Shown piece after piece: positions 12,176 to 24,155 of a stretch of 64,000 nucleotides of DNA. This DNA comes from Lytechinus pictus (Eukaryota; Echinodermata; Echinoidea; Temnopleuroida; Toxopneustidae). The DNA lies in NCBI RefSeq assembly GCF_037042905.1, contig NC_087249.1, positions 12,087,501 through 12,151,500 of the forward strand. The letters run 5' to 3'. The stretch's first letter is position 1; each line of letters opens with the position of its first letter. A program made the translations under genes and the position numbers. The notes beneath the pieces are model-generated. The model searched no databases. It was given only the letters and a program-made list of their open reading frames with translations, and was not told the DNA's origin.

Positions 12176-13530
12176 TTTTCACCATCATTATTTTTTTTTC
12201 TTGATTATATATTATATAGCAAGTGCTTGATTTTCTCTCTTTTTAATACTTAATTGATACTTTAATAATTCGTATTCATCAATCTGTTTATGATATGATT
12301 ATATAAGTAATATATGTTTGGGTTTGTCATATTTTCAAGCATTTTTTGTTTACTTACAATAGCAATCCATCTTCTGCTACTGATTTTAGGTTCAATGATA
12401 AATGTCTGATTTATTGTCAAAATATATTTGTTATATAATATATTATATTGTTATGTAGAAGAAAAATAAATAAATCAAATCAAATCAAATAAAAGGGGGG
12501 GGCAGACAGAGGGGGAGGGGGTGGTTAAAGAAATTGATGTTGGACAGCGACACGATGCACAAGTCATGATGCATGTTCTATCGTGCGTCTATACAGAAAT
12601 GTCCCTTATAAGTATAGGTACGTTTCTGATTTTGTAATGTTTGCGCTGTTGGGTAGAATAGCATGCAATATTTGTTGTATGGTATGTTTCCATGGAAACG
12701 ATGAGCTCAGTCTTTCATTTTTCATCTTCATTTGAAAAGGTCCATCGTCCATACAATTTATTCCCCCCTCAATGTTTTTATACTTCTTCTGATAATTTAT
12801 TCTTCTTCTTCAATTGATAATAATAATAATAAGGATGATGATAATATTAATATAAGTACAATTATTATCACATCACCCAAATACACGACCTATTATTTTT
12901 ATACTCTCTCTTCTTTCTTCCCTTTCTACCTCCCTGTTCACTACTTTGAAAATCATTGTTGAAGGAGAGGGGGGATGTTGTCGCCCCACCTGCCCCCCCC
13001 CCCCTCCCGTGGCACCACCGCTACAGCATACGACCCCCTTCCTCTTCAGCTTTTGCTCGAGGTCAGCGAGATGCAAGCTGTATTAGTATTAGTCAATTTC
13101 AGACTTCATCTTTCTATTTAATCAGACAACATCATTGTTGTACGTCGTATTTCTTTGAAAACTGAAACCACTTAACGGCTTAACTTAATAAGCCCTTTGA
13201 AAAGGAAATGTTTTCCCCCATTACTAAAATATGAAAGCTTTTTTTAGGATGATATTTAATTTCTAATGTCCTGATCGTGTACTTATGTACAGAAAAGGGA
13301 ATTATGTTTTTGATGATGGTATAACAGCTCAATCGATGATTCTTTTAAAAGGAATAATTCATACATCAAACCGCTCCGAGTGTTTAACATGTATCCATGT
13401 AGCCGATACATATTAATCCTGCTCTTTGTATGCTATCTTCTTTATTCCCCACTTTTTCTGTCTGTCTGCCTCTCTCTGTGTCTATGTCTCTTTTCCCTAT
13501 ATGCCTGTATGTCTGTATATATCCGTATAT
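12176..13530. other. Intergenic, no gene seen
   Basis: AT-rich sequence with CAAAT runs near 12470-12495, a run of about 12 C at 12993-13004 and scattered AAT triplets near 12818. Short frames here overlap on both strands and show no domain. Confidence 0.5.
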
Positions 13531-13705
13531 GTATGTGCTGCACTCGACCCAGGTGAAGTAAATGGGTACCGGCAGGAAGTAATTCCTCAAAAAGCTGTGC
13601 GCAACACAATCGGTAAAGACTAGCTTAGCCGGGGTAATATAGGAGCGTCTTGAGCACCTAGCAAGGTGGATACGTGCGCTATACAAATCCTATATTATTA
13701 TTTTA
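13531..13705 (+). mobile_element. 3' body of a tRNA-type SINE
   Basis: The stretch tgctgcactcgacccaggtg, followed by aagtaaatgggtacc, matches the body of the SINE at 25845-26060 (gtgctgcactcaaccaaggt, then gaggtgaatgggta). It ends gcgctatacaaatcctat followed by ATT-rich sequence, the same tail as at 58835-58915. The tRNA-like head is missing. Confidence 0.7.
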
Positions 13706-13900
13706 TTTATTAGTCTTTCTATACAGATCTTTCTCCTCTCTGCCAGCCTCTCGTGCTCTCTCTCTCTCTCTTTATCTTTCCCTATGTATGTCTGCGTGTC
13801 TATCTCCCCGGTCTCCTCCCCTCCCCCTCTCTCAATCTTTCTTTCATTCATTCTTTTATTCTTATTTTTTTCAATTTCCTTCCTTCCTTTCTTCATCTTT
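13706..13900. other. Pyrimidine-rich non-coding sequence
   Basis: CT-rich sequence (ctctctctctctc, cctccccctctctc) leading into the TTTC array. It encodes nothing recognisable. Confidence 0.6.
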
Positions 13901-14047
<147 letters not shown>

Positions 14048-14920
14048 TTTTTCTTCGAAAAACATCGTCGAATTATAGCAGACCTACTCAAATTTCACAC
14101 ACCCAATCCAGTTCACCTTGTGCGACGAAACAACATGTAGTTATTAACGCTTTCGGTCACGTGACCTCCAAAAGCAGCAATTAAAATCACGATTGCAGAC
14201 GACGACGCAGTACTTTGAGTCAAAATCTTCCGTTCAAGTACAGTAGTTTTATGGCGGGAAGAGTCCAAAGCATAACTGCAAGAAACCACATCACTCAAGC
14301 ACCCTAGAACTTATTCACAAAATGTGCGTGCGAAGTAAACTGGTTCTACTAGTAAAAATAAGGAGCTTCATAACGGCTAGCTTTGACGACTGAAAAGATG
14401 TAGAAAAAATGGAAAGAAAATCCGAAGTCACTATGAATTAAGTGGCCGCGGAGAAGAAGGCTGGTAGAAAATGTTTTAAGACGGAAACATATAATGACAT
14501 TTTGCGAAATGCCATCTGACATGGATATGACCACGCATCGGTAATTATATTTAACGACATGAAAATGTCATTGATATAACATAATGCAGGGTGAGATGGA
14601 GAAGAGGGGGGGGGGGGGGTGTAGAGGCCTTGGAGTAGGAAGGGGAGCGAGTGGATAAAAGAGAGGAAGCGACGAATGTAAGGAAGAGAAAATAACATTG
14701 ACTTGTCCTTGCTGTCTCCGTGGAATCAATTTCAATTTATGAAGATGGGTTGAGAAGTTGAGAAATGACGGATCAAGGGCAAGGAAGGTATGTAACTGTT
14801 GGGGGGGGGGGCAACATTATGTGATGGGTGCATTAATGTGACTTCATGGTTGCCATGCACTACAGTTTGGAAGAATCTCTTTCTGCTTTTTTAAAGACCT
14901 TCTACTTTAATAATACCCCT
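14048..14920. other. Intergenic, no gene seen
   Basis: Mixed sequence with runs of 11-14 G at 14606-14619 and 14801-14811. Reverse-strand frames of 61-86 codons lack domains and splice context. Confidence 0.5.
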
Positions 14921-15068
14921 GTTTCTTCTTCTTCTTCTTCATCTTCTTCTTCTACTACTACTACTACTTCCTCTTCTTCTTCTTCTTCTTTTTCTTCTTC
15001 TTCTTCTTTTCTTCTTCTTCTTCTTCTTCTTCTTCTCCTACTCCTCCTTCTTCTTCTTCTTCTTCTTT
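14921..15068. repeat. TTC trinucleotide microsatellite
   Basis: About 150 bp of CTT/TTC triplets with short CTA and CTC interruptions. Confidence 0.93.
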
Positions 15069-15561
15069 TATAAAACAAACCGACGTTACGTTTAGGTTGC
15101 CTTGTTCCCCGACTATACCCTGGCGCCGCCCCGTTGCCCAAAATCATGTTCGTTTTGAGGTCTTTTAGTTTGAACATATGCATATACATGTAGGTATAGA
15201 TTGGAAGACTTGCAAGCATTTTAGCACTTTTACCTCGTTCTCTTGTAAAAATACACTAGCATGACTAGCAGTGCCTTGAAGCAATTTTGAATAATGCAAA
15301 AGGATGTATTCCCAAAGTGCATAGCTGTGGGTCAATTCGAAATGTAAGATCGATGAGCTTTCTAATGTGGATCAACAAATATGGCAACATTTTTTGTGAA
15401 ATAACCCCCCCCCCCCAAAAAAAAAAATGATAGAAAGGAAAATCTGAATCCATGTGTCATACCTATAATCCCGAATCTATTATAATAAAATCCTTTGTTT
15501 TTTTGTCTATCAGTAATATACTAAGTAATCTCCTTTAAGTTTTAGATTGGTAATTCTAAGT

Positions 15562-15665
15562 GTTATAGGTTTCACGATACAGCATGTATCTTTCTTGGGC
15601 AAGTGTTGGTCCTGACAAGAACCAAACAAACACGACGTTTTGACTAGTGTGTTCTTGTCGTCTTC
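15562..15665 (+). repeat. Partial copy of a hairpin repeat (ACACTTGCCCAAGAAAGATAC family)
   Basis: Contains tatctttcttgggcaagtgt and ggtcctgac, shared with the intact hairpin at 54226-54385. Only one arm and part of the loop survive here. Confidence 0.65.
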
Positions 15666-15780
15666 AGGAGAATGGAAATAGAAATTGAAATTGTTATTTA
15701 TTGATTTCAATAAATCAAATTCGATTTATTTCCGCAATAACAGGAAAATAAGCACAGTGTTTACGACTCTAAAGTCATTA

Positions 15781-16090
15781 TGAAAATAATAATAATAACA
15801 ATAATAATACTAATGGTAACATTTATATAGCGCTTCATACGTTGGTTTCTAAGCGCTTTACATTGGAAGCAAGTGACACATCAGTCAAATTTGGGTTATT
15901 GTTGCTCCTGAAACACATTCAGGCAAAATGTCATAAAAATTACTTTCCAGTAGACATCTACACAAATGACCCCATGGAAGAACTGTGGTATTTTATTGAT
16001 ACCGCTGAAATGGGCCATCCTCCATATGATCTGTATGTCATGTTAAATTGAGCATGTATATATTTTATCTTCTTATATGGAAATAAATAC
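15781..16090 (-). mobile_element. SINE-like repeat with AAT-rich head and TATATAGCGCTT core
   Basis: Starts with AAT triplets, then acatttatatagcgcttc and taagcgctttacattgg. The first part is the complement of the ATT-tailed gcgctata end found on SINEs at 13.7 and 58.9 kb, so this is probably the reverse-oriented 3' end of a related element. A small fragment of similar sequence (atatagcgctttttcatg) lies near 46103. The 69-codon frame at 15842-16051 inside it has no recognised domain. Confidence 0.5.
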
Positions 16091-16254
16091 AAACAAACAA
16101 ACAAACAATACACAGTTCAGTTATTCTACACATAAGCTTTGGGATTCCTGGAAATTTATTTTTTCTCAAATGTCCATTGGTTCACTACATACTTTTTTCG
16201 AATAGAATTTGCGTGAATTTTACATTGTTCTATTGATGACTTCCCCCGATATAT

Positions 16255-16495
16255 ACACAGCAAATACCACATATAATGTCAACCTGTGTACATAGAGGTC
16301 AGCACCAGTCATTTTACACCGGTGTAATGAATTCGTGGTGTAAGTTAAACACTCTACGTGTTATTACATAACGCATGTTATTCTAACACTCAATGATGTC
16401 ATGTTGAAACTCTGTCTAGGGTGTAATTTCAACGCTTTAGGTTTTGATCTCCTAAACTGGTGTCAATACTAACACACAAATTATTAAAGTCTAAA
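16255..16495. repeat. CACTGTAAAAA-type palindromic repeat, degenerate
   Basis: Begins with acacagcaaataccac and contains ttttacaccggtgtaatg and several TAACAC words, the vocabulary of the copy at 24156-24393. The right boundary is unclear. Confidence 0.45.
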
Positions 16496-16707
16496 ATAAC
16501 ATAAAATAAATCTTTCAAACTCTTATTTCACGTCATATATACAAGTTTGTGCGTGGGTTATATAATAAAGCCTCTGTCCTGGCTCGCAATAAATCACCGT
16601 CTTCTTGGAGATATCTCAATTCAACCATGGACCTATTACAAATTCAACAACGTCTTTCTATAAGCTATACAATTTATTTTATCCGCTAACATTGTGATGA
16701 AAAAAGT

Positions 16708-16845
16708 ACAGTCACCTCATCATAATCTAAAAAATGCGATTTCAGACCGAAGCCACACGAATAAAACAGATTTCAAGTCGATCAATGGTATTTCAATTAA
16801 GATATTTTACGATAGTTTTGATCAGTGTGGTATCGGTTTTTTTTT
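16708..16845. mobile_element. Short MITE of the CACACCAACGAAACCGA family, diverged copy
   Basis: Contains acagtcacctcatcataatc, cgatcaatggtatttcaatt and ttttgatcagtgtggtatcg in the order seen in the other copies. It runs into a T-rich stretch at the right end. Confidence 0.45.
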
Positions 16846-17227
16846 TCGTTTTTTTTTTGTGTGTTTTGCTTTTTGATGTCTGGGTGTTTATGTGTATAGT
16901 GGTGGTGGTGGTGGTGGGGGGGGGGGGGGTGTTCCCGTTCTTCAGGTTTACATTTTAATTTAATTCATTCAGTACAAGGTTTACACCATATGAGTTTCAT
17001 ATTACAAATAAATTTGATGTAAATTATTATTTACGATGTTAACTTGCGTATACAATTATGTTTACTTTGAGATATCTCTTTTGATCAAGTCAAATGTACG
17101 ATGAGATAACTATGTATATTTTATATGTATCATGTTACTCAGAAAAAAATGGTATTGCATTGATGTGTTGAATGAATTCAATAAATAATAACAATAACAA
17201 CAACAAAAAACTTCCATATTATACTTC

Positions 17228-17335
17228 AGTCACACCAACAACACATATTTTTAACCGATCTATGGTATGTCATTGAAATATCGGAATAGATTTGATCGGT
17301 CAGGTATATCGGTTTTTTGGTGACGGACGTGACTG
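17228..17335. mobile_element. Short MITE of the CACACCAACGAAACCGA family, tandem copy a
   Basis: Begins cagtcacaccaacaac and ends gacggacgtgactg. The core ccgatctatggtatgtcatt matches the relatives. It lies 11 bp upstream of a second copy. Confidence 0.65.
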
Positions 17336-17346
17336 TCGCATTATGC

Positions 17347-17450
17347 CTGGTTACACCGACGGAAAATCGGTTCCAAACTAACCGATGATATTCCATTCGA
17401 AACAACGTAATAACTTTGATCGGACTGGTATCGATTTAATTAGTGTGACT
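17347..17450. mobile_element. Short MITE of the CACACCAACGAAACCGA family, tandem copy b
   Basis: Begins ctggttacaccgacgg and ends attagtgtgactg, with the core aaccgatgatattcc and aacaacgtaataactttgat, very close to the 10.4-kb copy. Confidence 0.65.
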
Positions 17451-19384
17451 GAGGTATTGTTGATGGAGCATGCCAAGAAAACGTGCTTCTGGAGATTGAT
17501 ATCGATTTGTACATTGCGTCACTCTTCCGCTTATAATTCCTCATTATCGATATATGAAAGTCATGCGCTGGGAGAGTTTTATTAATTGTTCGTAACGCCA
17601 CACATAACCTTTCAAATGAAAGAAACATGTATTAAAGCAATTTATGTATTATCTGACGTTTTAATGAAGAATGACTGCGCGTTGTTGCTTTCCTTTATTT
17701 ATAAAAAAAATGTTGGCTTTATAAGATTGTGGCATGGGGGTTATGAAAAAAAATAAGGAAAAAAAGGAGGGATTGAATGAAAAAGGGGATATCCTCCAAA
17801 ACATGCAAAAATAGATGAATATAGTTTGGATGAAAAAAAGAATTGTTATAAAGGAATATGAAGATTTTTTTTTCTTCCATACAACAGTCCTCTATATTTT
17901 AGTGAAATGTCCCATTTCATTCAAAAGCTCCTTCTTGGTTTTTTTTTGGGGGTGGGGGGGGGGGGAGGGGTCATAATTCCCTTCCCCATTTCCCCCTCTC
18001 TATCCCTCTCCACCCAAGTATCTTTAATTTATTTATTACTTGATCGCCCCCTTTGTATCCATGTAGCTAAATATTGGGTATGTCTTGGTTTCGGCAATCC
18101 CATGTAAAGACAATGTCTCGCCTTGAAAAATCTTACATCGCTCATGTTACCGCAGGGTATGTTTTCAAGTATAAAAAATGTATTGACCCCCTCCTCAATT
18201 TAACATTTACTCCGCAATACCACGCTCAAAATGGCACTCGAAGATAATAAACAAGTATGAAATACTCCCCCTTGTCGGGCAATATTTTATTCATTTTCAA
18301 ATATTGGTTGCACTTTACATGCCTCATCTGTTTTTATTTCTTCCCTGTTCTACCCGGGTACACCCCTCCTATATATCAAGGGACCGAATATTAAGGAACA
18401 CTCTCTTCTGGAGGGTTGAAAATAGATTCCGTGTGTTTGCACTGCACTCGTAACGCAGCAACGCTCATGATTTTCAATAAAATATGTTCTTATATTTTTG
18501 CTCTGACCACTACTGCTCTCTTCTCCCTCATTGGTTCACCGTTTTTTTTAAGCAAGCAATTCGTCCTTAGCAGAATCCCGAGGAAATGGTCAACATCATT
18601 TTTCATCGAAGCCTCTCTTATAGGGAAGTTCACCCTGACAAAGTGTTTATTGTACAAATAGAGGAAACTTGATAAAAATCATTGCTGAAGGTTTGGGGAA
18701 AATCTAATAAAGATTAAAAAAATTATAAGATTTTTTTGGGGCTTTGCGACGTCATATTATGAGAACAGTTTTCCCACATATCGTGTGATAAAAATCAATG
18801 AAATGTCATTTTCTTATTCATTGAAAATGTTTTTTTTTAATTGTACCTTTAGTATATCAATAAACAAATTATTACACACATCCGCTCTTGAAATTGATAA
18901 CAAAAAATGAGTCAGCAGAACCATCTAAAATTTGAAATGTATGCATATTATATTACATAACATGGGGCAGCCGTTCTTATGACGTCACAAATCCAAACTT
19001 CAAACTCTAATAACCTTATTTCCTCAACCTTCACCAATATTTTTGATTATTTTTGCTATTTATACAACAATTTCTCTCTATTTGGTGAATTCCCGCGTAA
19101 TATAGTGTGCGTCAGTGAACTCATATTCATTGCTACAATATATGAAGAAGTAAGTAACCTGTATTCTAAAACTACTTTGGTGTCGTGTGAATGACCAAGT
19201 AATAGAAAAGAGTTTTGGTGGATGCGTTTTATAACTTTACATGTTTTTTTGTCGCAATTACAGCAGAAATAAGAGCAACCACGTTTATATTTCACCATTA
19301 TGAGAGAGATTTCAATCGCGAAGGGGACGGATTCTACTACATAGAGAATCTATTTTCAAAAGCCCTTCATGACAAAGGAGTCTT
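17451..19384. other. Intergenic, no gene seen
   Basis: AT-rich, with a long G run near 17949-17964 and many A/T homopolymers. The frames at 18416-18661 and 18979-19298 show no domain and lack coding-like composition. Confidence 0.5.
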
Positions 19385-19640
19385 TGTCGAAAATGGGTGA
19401 ATCGAAACAGCAGTGCCGTCCTGGACTCTGGACAAATGACATAATTTCACATTTTTCCTCAGCTCCGAATCTTAGGACGTTCTGCTGTCCCGGATCACTA
19501 ATTTTCGACAAAGGCCTCTAAGCTGTCCATTGTGATTTGACGGGCATTTTCAATTTAATTGCTATGTTCTAGAATCCGTCCCGTTGCAATTGTGAAAACT
19601 CGCTATTTAGAACACATTGTGAACAGAGGGTCTAGATATC
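19385..19640 (+). repeat. Interspersed repeat, TTTCGACAAAGGCCTC family, copy A
   Basis: Contains gtcgaaaatgggtgaatcga, aacagcagtgccgtcctgga and, inverted, aggacgttctgctgtcc and tttcgacaaaggcctc. The two halves are partly complementary, so a transcript would fold back. Three more copies are at 29490-29760 (+), 35140-35380 (-) and 36405-36730 (+). Confidence 0.7.
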
Positions 19641-19879
19641 TTACTGCTGATACCGACTCTAAACCGAACAATGAAAGGTCATTTAGATAAACGATTTTTT
19701 TGTTTTGTTTGTTTTTTGTTTTTGTTTCTTCACTTTGTTTATTCTCAGTTTATTCTCAGTCATGCTATTGAATGCAAGCTATGATAATTTTGTATTGTTT
19801 GCATGTAGAATAATAAAGCCTATCTTAAATTTGAAATTTTATTGCAATGTAGTGTGGTTTTCTGTCCTATTTCCTTTCG

Positions 19880-19952
19880 AGGAATCGAATCAAATCAAAT
19901 CACATCAAATCATGTCATATCATATCGAATCATATCATATCAAATCAAATAA
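19880..19952. repeat. ATCAA pentanucleotide microsatellite
   Basis: Imperfect tandem ATCAA and ATCAT units. Confidence 0.8.
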
Positions 19953-20681
19953 GTATTTTCTTTCACTAAACATTCCGATCAGACACGATCGATGGGGGCG
20001 CTGGTCTTGATTGAATACTACGGCCATCATAATAATTCTACTTTGTTTGTCTAGATGTAATAATTCATTGAAATGCATTCCAAATACAATTTGGATACAT
20101 TCATTTCCCACCCCCGCAAAAAATAAATTTACTGAAATGAAAAATGATCCAACCGTTTTTGTTTTACCCTTTTTCGCTCTTTGTTGGGTCAAAATTGACA
20201 TCGCTCTACTGACATTGATCAAAGTATTATTTCTTTTTCTCACGAACTGTTCCAATTTCGACAATATCAGTCCTGATGGAACCCCAGATCCCGGTACCCA
20301 TGCAGGCCCCTGGTAATGTGCACTGCCGGCTTGTTTTTCAAACATACCATTTAAAATGCAATCACACATCACACCACATTTTACATCGCGGTTGAAATGA
20401 TATACTTGGTATAATAAAAAGGGCATGTGCAAGTTTGTAAATAAATTGTTTGCCCACCGTCTACGTTTTCATAGGCTGGCCTGGTTCTTTTCTTGGGGTT
20501 TGGCGATGACGGATGACGGAGGAAGGAGTGGTATTATTCGTGTTCCAGAAAAAAAATATACAATTGTCTTTAATAGAGAATATTTAGGACAAACTGACTG
20601 AGTTGAGTTGCAGCTCTGGGAATCAGGATAGCTTATGAATTACATACGGCTAGGCTCATGGTAAAAGTGAATCAAAGGAAT
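19953..20681. other. Intergenic, no gene seen
   Basis: A 165-codon reverse frame (20432-19935) crosses this stretch but has no recognisable domain, and it overlaps the ATCAA repeat at its end. I do not call it a gene. Confidence 0.45.
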
Positions 20682-20782
20682 GGCTGCTATTTTTCAAAGT
20701 CCACCCCGAGTCCACCCCCGCCCCCCCTGTATTTTTATAACATACAGAGGGGGACGGGGGTGGACTTTGAAAAATAGCAGCC
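20682..20782. repeat. Near-perfect 101-bp hairpin
   Basis: The left arm starts ggctgctatttttcaaagtc and continues through cacccc. The right arm is its exact complement over 26 bp. An inner stem pairs ccccgccccccctgtat with atacagagggggacgggg around a short loop. It is probably a small palindromic transposon relic. Confidence 0.75.
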
Positions 20783-21170
20783 GTGCTGTTACCGGACAGC
20801 ATCTCAGGGGAAGGGCAGACATGACCCCATGGTTTTTATGAGCTATTATGACGCGTAAAAGATGGAATAAGAATACCAAAAAATAATTGCTTGTGTGATT
20901 TCTTGATTTAAAAGTAACCTTACTTTTTAGTTGCTCTCATATATTTAGCAAAATGCCACGCCATCCCCTTGAAAAGAAAAGTGTCAGATTAAAAAAAAAA
21001 TTAGTGAGTAATCATCCTAGCAACTCTCCCTCTCCCCTCCCCATTTATCAACCCTTTGTCCACATTGACAATATACGCAACCTCACAAACACACTCTCAC
21101 ACAATCAACTTTTACCGCCAAAATTGGGACCATGACCTGGAGAAGAACAGGTTCCCTTTTCGGACATACT
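20783..21170. other. Intergenic, no gene seen
   Basis: No gene or repeat boundary recognised. Confidence 0.5.
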
Positions 21171-21345
21171 AACAACAACAACAACAACAATAATAATAAT
21201 AATGATAATAATAATGATGATGATGATGATGATGATAATAATAATAATAATGCTAATAATCATGATGATGATGATGATGATGATAATAATAATAATAATA
21301 ATAATGATAATAATGATAATGATAATAATAATAATGATAATATGA
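21171..21345. repeat. AAC/AAT/GAT trinucleotide microsatellite
   Basis: A compound array of AAC, AAT and ATG/GAT triplets. The Asn/Asp-rich frame over it is a repeat artefact. Confidence 0.92.
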
Positions 21346-21821
21346 TAAAAAACATATCCTTTCAGGGATAAACAAGATTTAGATCTACATGTATACAGAA
21401 GTTATAAAAGGAAAAGATTGAAAACGTAAAATGCCTTCATATTTAATCCAATGAAGCAAGTTTTTATACCCTAAATATTCGAGTTTAATCGTTTGTATCA
21501 CAATCATAAAATAGTACTGTTTTAAAAGTTGTCAAATATGTATTCAGAATCTCCTCAGGTGTCTAGAATTCAATGTCACCATGGTCACGACCTTTATGTG
21601 AAGGTCCATCCCTCAAGAACCCTTCTGCCATCTCAAAAATCTATATCTCAAAGGTTGAAATGTTGAGTTGAAAATGATGTCTTTTATTGATTTATCCACT
21701 TCCTTGCCTGCTTTTAAACACGTCTCCAGGTATCCTCAAGTAGACCAGGCCATGAATTACAATTTTTCTTCATCTCGTGTTTCTGTTTATTGTGTTATTC
21801 TATAGTGGCGTATGCCTCTTA
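21346..21821. other. Intergenic, no gene seen
   Basis: No coding or RNA signal recognised. Confidence 0.5.
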
Positions 21822-21983
21822 GGGACTTTTCACACGTGAATCTTGAATCATCGTAGTCATGATGATTGCAGGCGTTCGTGATTATAATCAGTTTAGTTTC
21901 ACACGTGCTAGAAATTCGTCATTAGCCTTATTTTTCACTCGAATCATCATTCAAATTACGATTTCTTTTACCGTGTGAAAGGG
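21822..21983. mobile_element. Small MITE with GGGACTTTTCACACG ends
   Basis: The left end gggacttttcacacgtgaat is matched at the right end by taccgtgtgaaaggg in inverse orientation. A further inverted word pair (gaatcatcgtagtcatgatg on the left, cgaatcatcattcaaattac on the right) lies inside. It is about 160 bp and non-coding. Confidence 0.6.
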
Positions 21984-22270
21984 CGGTAAGATTCCTAATG
22001 GCAGTCGATCTTTGGCGTGTGTTCAGAATTTTTACGATGAGTAAAGACAGGTGAAGATCACGTGGTTTATGATTCTTAAAAGGGAAATGAAACCCTTGGA
22101 ACAAGCGGGCTTGTGTGGAAAGAGACAAATCAAAGAATAAGATCAAAGAAAGTTTGAAAAAATCGGACAAATAATGAGAAAGTTATGAGCATTAAAATAT
22201 TGCAATCACTATAATGCTATGAAGACCCTCCAATTGGCAATGCGACAGATCTGTGTGATGCATACTATGC

Positions 22271-22374
22271 AGGGGCGTCGATCCATTTTTCAGATGGGGG
22301 GGGGGGAAATCATGAATCAACTTTCCAAAGGCGCTCGATCACACAAAACAAACTCACACACATACACACATATG

Positions 22375-22407
<33 letters not shown>

Positions 22408-23120
22408 CTCATGAGATATCTCATCAACAAATTAATGCGAGCGCGAAGCGCGAGCTGAAATTTTTTAGTATACTGACCTGATAACAGGAAAAAGGTGCCT
22501 GTTTGGGACTGTTTGTAGTAGTAACTCCTGAGGAGAATACATATCTTAATACACAAATAATGCGAGTGCCGAGAGCGAGCTGAAATTTCTTTATATTCTG
22601 ACCTGAAAGCTTGATATTCTAAGCATTTTTGGTACCAATGATTAAGATGGGTATCTAAAAAAAAGCAAAAGATGCGAGCGCGAGCTGAATATTTTGATAT
22701 TTCGATCTGAAAAAAAATTGAGTTTAGTGGACGTTTTTAATACAGAACAAGATATATATTCAACAAAAGATTATTGCATATCGAAGCGTTAGTTCTTTTG
22801 AGGTTAGACCTTAAAGCGGGACATTCTATTCACATATTTAATCATTGAAAAGTATGGGTTTTTGCTACAGAAATGATGCGAGCGCGAAGCGCGAGCTGAA
22901 AATTTTTGTATTCCACTCTGAAAAGCTGACATTTTGAGCACGATTTTAAATAAAGAACGAGTTGTGTATCTCAATCTCGCTTGCTGATTTCTGTGTAATA
23001 TTACAATCTTATTTTATTTTTTGCACATGCAGAATTATTGGGGGGGCAAAACGATATGTTTGCCCCCCAATATTTTCATTGGTGGGGCGATCGCCCCCCC
23101 TGCCCCCCATGATCGACGCC
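22271..23120. mobile_element. Nested insertion with GGCGTCGATC ends and repeated GCGAGCGCGAAGCGCGAGCTG
   Basis: The left end ggggcgtcgatccattttt is followed by a run of about 10 G. The right end is a C run followed by atgatcgacgcc. Inside, a GC-rich motif (GCGAGCGCGAAGCGCGAGCTG with variants) recurs at 22436, 22561, 22672 and 22876, each followed by an A/T stretch containing a gacctga, gatctga or actctga word. A TA dinucleotide run sits at 22376-22405. No coding frame is present. Confidence 0.65.
22376..22405. repeat. TA dinucleotide microsatellite
   Basis: About 15 TA units inside the nested element. Confidence 0.9.
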
Positions 23121-23301
23121 TCACTATGGTATGATGTCACATGTGAACAACCTTCCCTTTGATGGACTATAAAATACCCTAAAATGTCACTTTTTGCTCT
23201 TTCTTATGGTGATACAAACTCTTTATTCATAATATATTCTAAAGAGGCATTTTAAGTGAAATATATACAAAAGCAATGGGAAAGTTGTTCACATGATTGC
23301 A

Positions 23302-23621
23302 GTGGCGTACCTACGATTTTCCAAGGGGGGGGGCAAATTCTTCAGCCAAAAAATTTGACAAGCAAAAAAAAAAAAAAAAGAAGGTCTTCAACCTCAAGTA
23401 AAGGACATTTCACACCAGAAAAAAAATGACAAGCAAAAAAAAAAAAAAGAGAGAGAAAAAAAAGGTCTTCAAGTTTCAAGTTTAAAGGAGGGGGGCACTT
23501 GTGGCTCGTCAGGGATCAGTTTTGACTCGTCAGGGGGGGGGGGCAGGGATACGTCCCTTGCATGTGTTGCGACTCGTCAGGGGGGGGGGGCAGACTGCCC
23601 CCTGCCCCCCTTAGGTACGCT
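23302..23621. mobile_element. Second nested insertion with GCGTACCTA ends and G/C runs
   Basis: The left end ggcgtacctacgattttcc precedes a G run. The right end, tgccccccttaggtacgc, is its inverse. The word atgattg flanks both sides, consistent with a target duplication. The body holds gactcgtcaggggggg twice and A runs. A possible left end of a related element (agtggcgtaacagccggggg) lies near 36931. Confidence 0.65.
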
Positions 23622-24155
23622 AATGCATGATTGTGATATCACACATCTTTGTCGCATTGCCAAAGGGAGGATCTACATTACAATAATTATCTAAACTTGA
23701 AATGCTCATAACTTTCTTATTATTCATTCATTTTTTCCCAAACTTTCGTCGATATTTTTCTTTGATTTTTCTGTTATCAAGCTTTTTTGTTGCAAAGGTT
23801 TCATTTTCCTTTAAACTAACTTTATAATAATGAAAATGATCATGAAACGAACTGGGGATCTTTATTGATATTGTATGTACGACTTGAATTTGACACGGGA
23901 AGGAAATGTTGATTTATGGGTAAGGATGATAACAGTAGGTAATCATGGTAAAAGAAGGTAAAAGAAGACTTGATGGCATCTCCGAAAGAAAAAGGGGTGG
24001 AAGGTGGGGTGGGGGTAGATACTTCATTCATAATATAAGAAAACGGTCAACGAATACAATTGATATCCATGTAAAAAATATGCGAAAATTTGACATAATA
24101 TTTCCATTAGGATGTACTAATGCCTTGATAAGAATGCCTGTTATAAAATATGATA

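Larger units (their letters stand above)
22076..23814. mobile_element. TTAAAAGG palindromic MITE interrupted by two insertions
   Basis: The outer left arm (ttaaaagggaaatgaaaccc..., with ataatgagaaagttatgagc and ggcaatgcgaca) pairs with the right arm at 23625-23814 (tgtcgcattgcc, gctcataactttcttattat, ending tttcattttcctttaaa). Between the arms sit two separate elements, 22271-23120 and 23302-23621, each with its own inverted ends. Without them the host is about 550 bp, in line with the uninterrupted relative at 10653-11230. Confidence 0.75.

Noticed and set aside
15842-16051. 69-codon frame as a small gene
   Set aside because: It lies within a SINE-like repeat and has no domain or upstream signals.
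19935-20432. 165-codon reverse-strand frame
   Set aside because: No domain, unlikely composition, overlap with the ATCAA repeat and no splice context.
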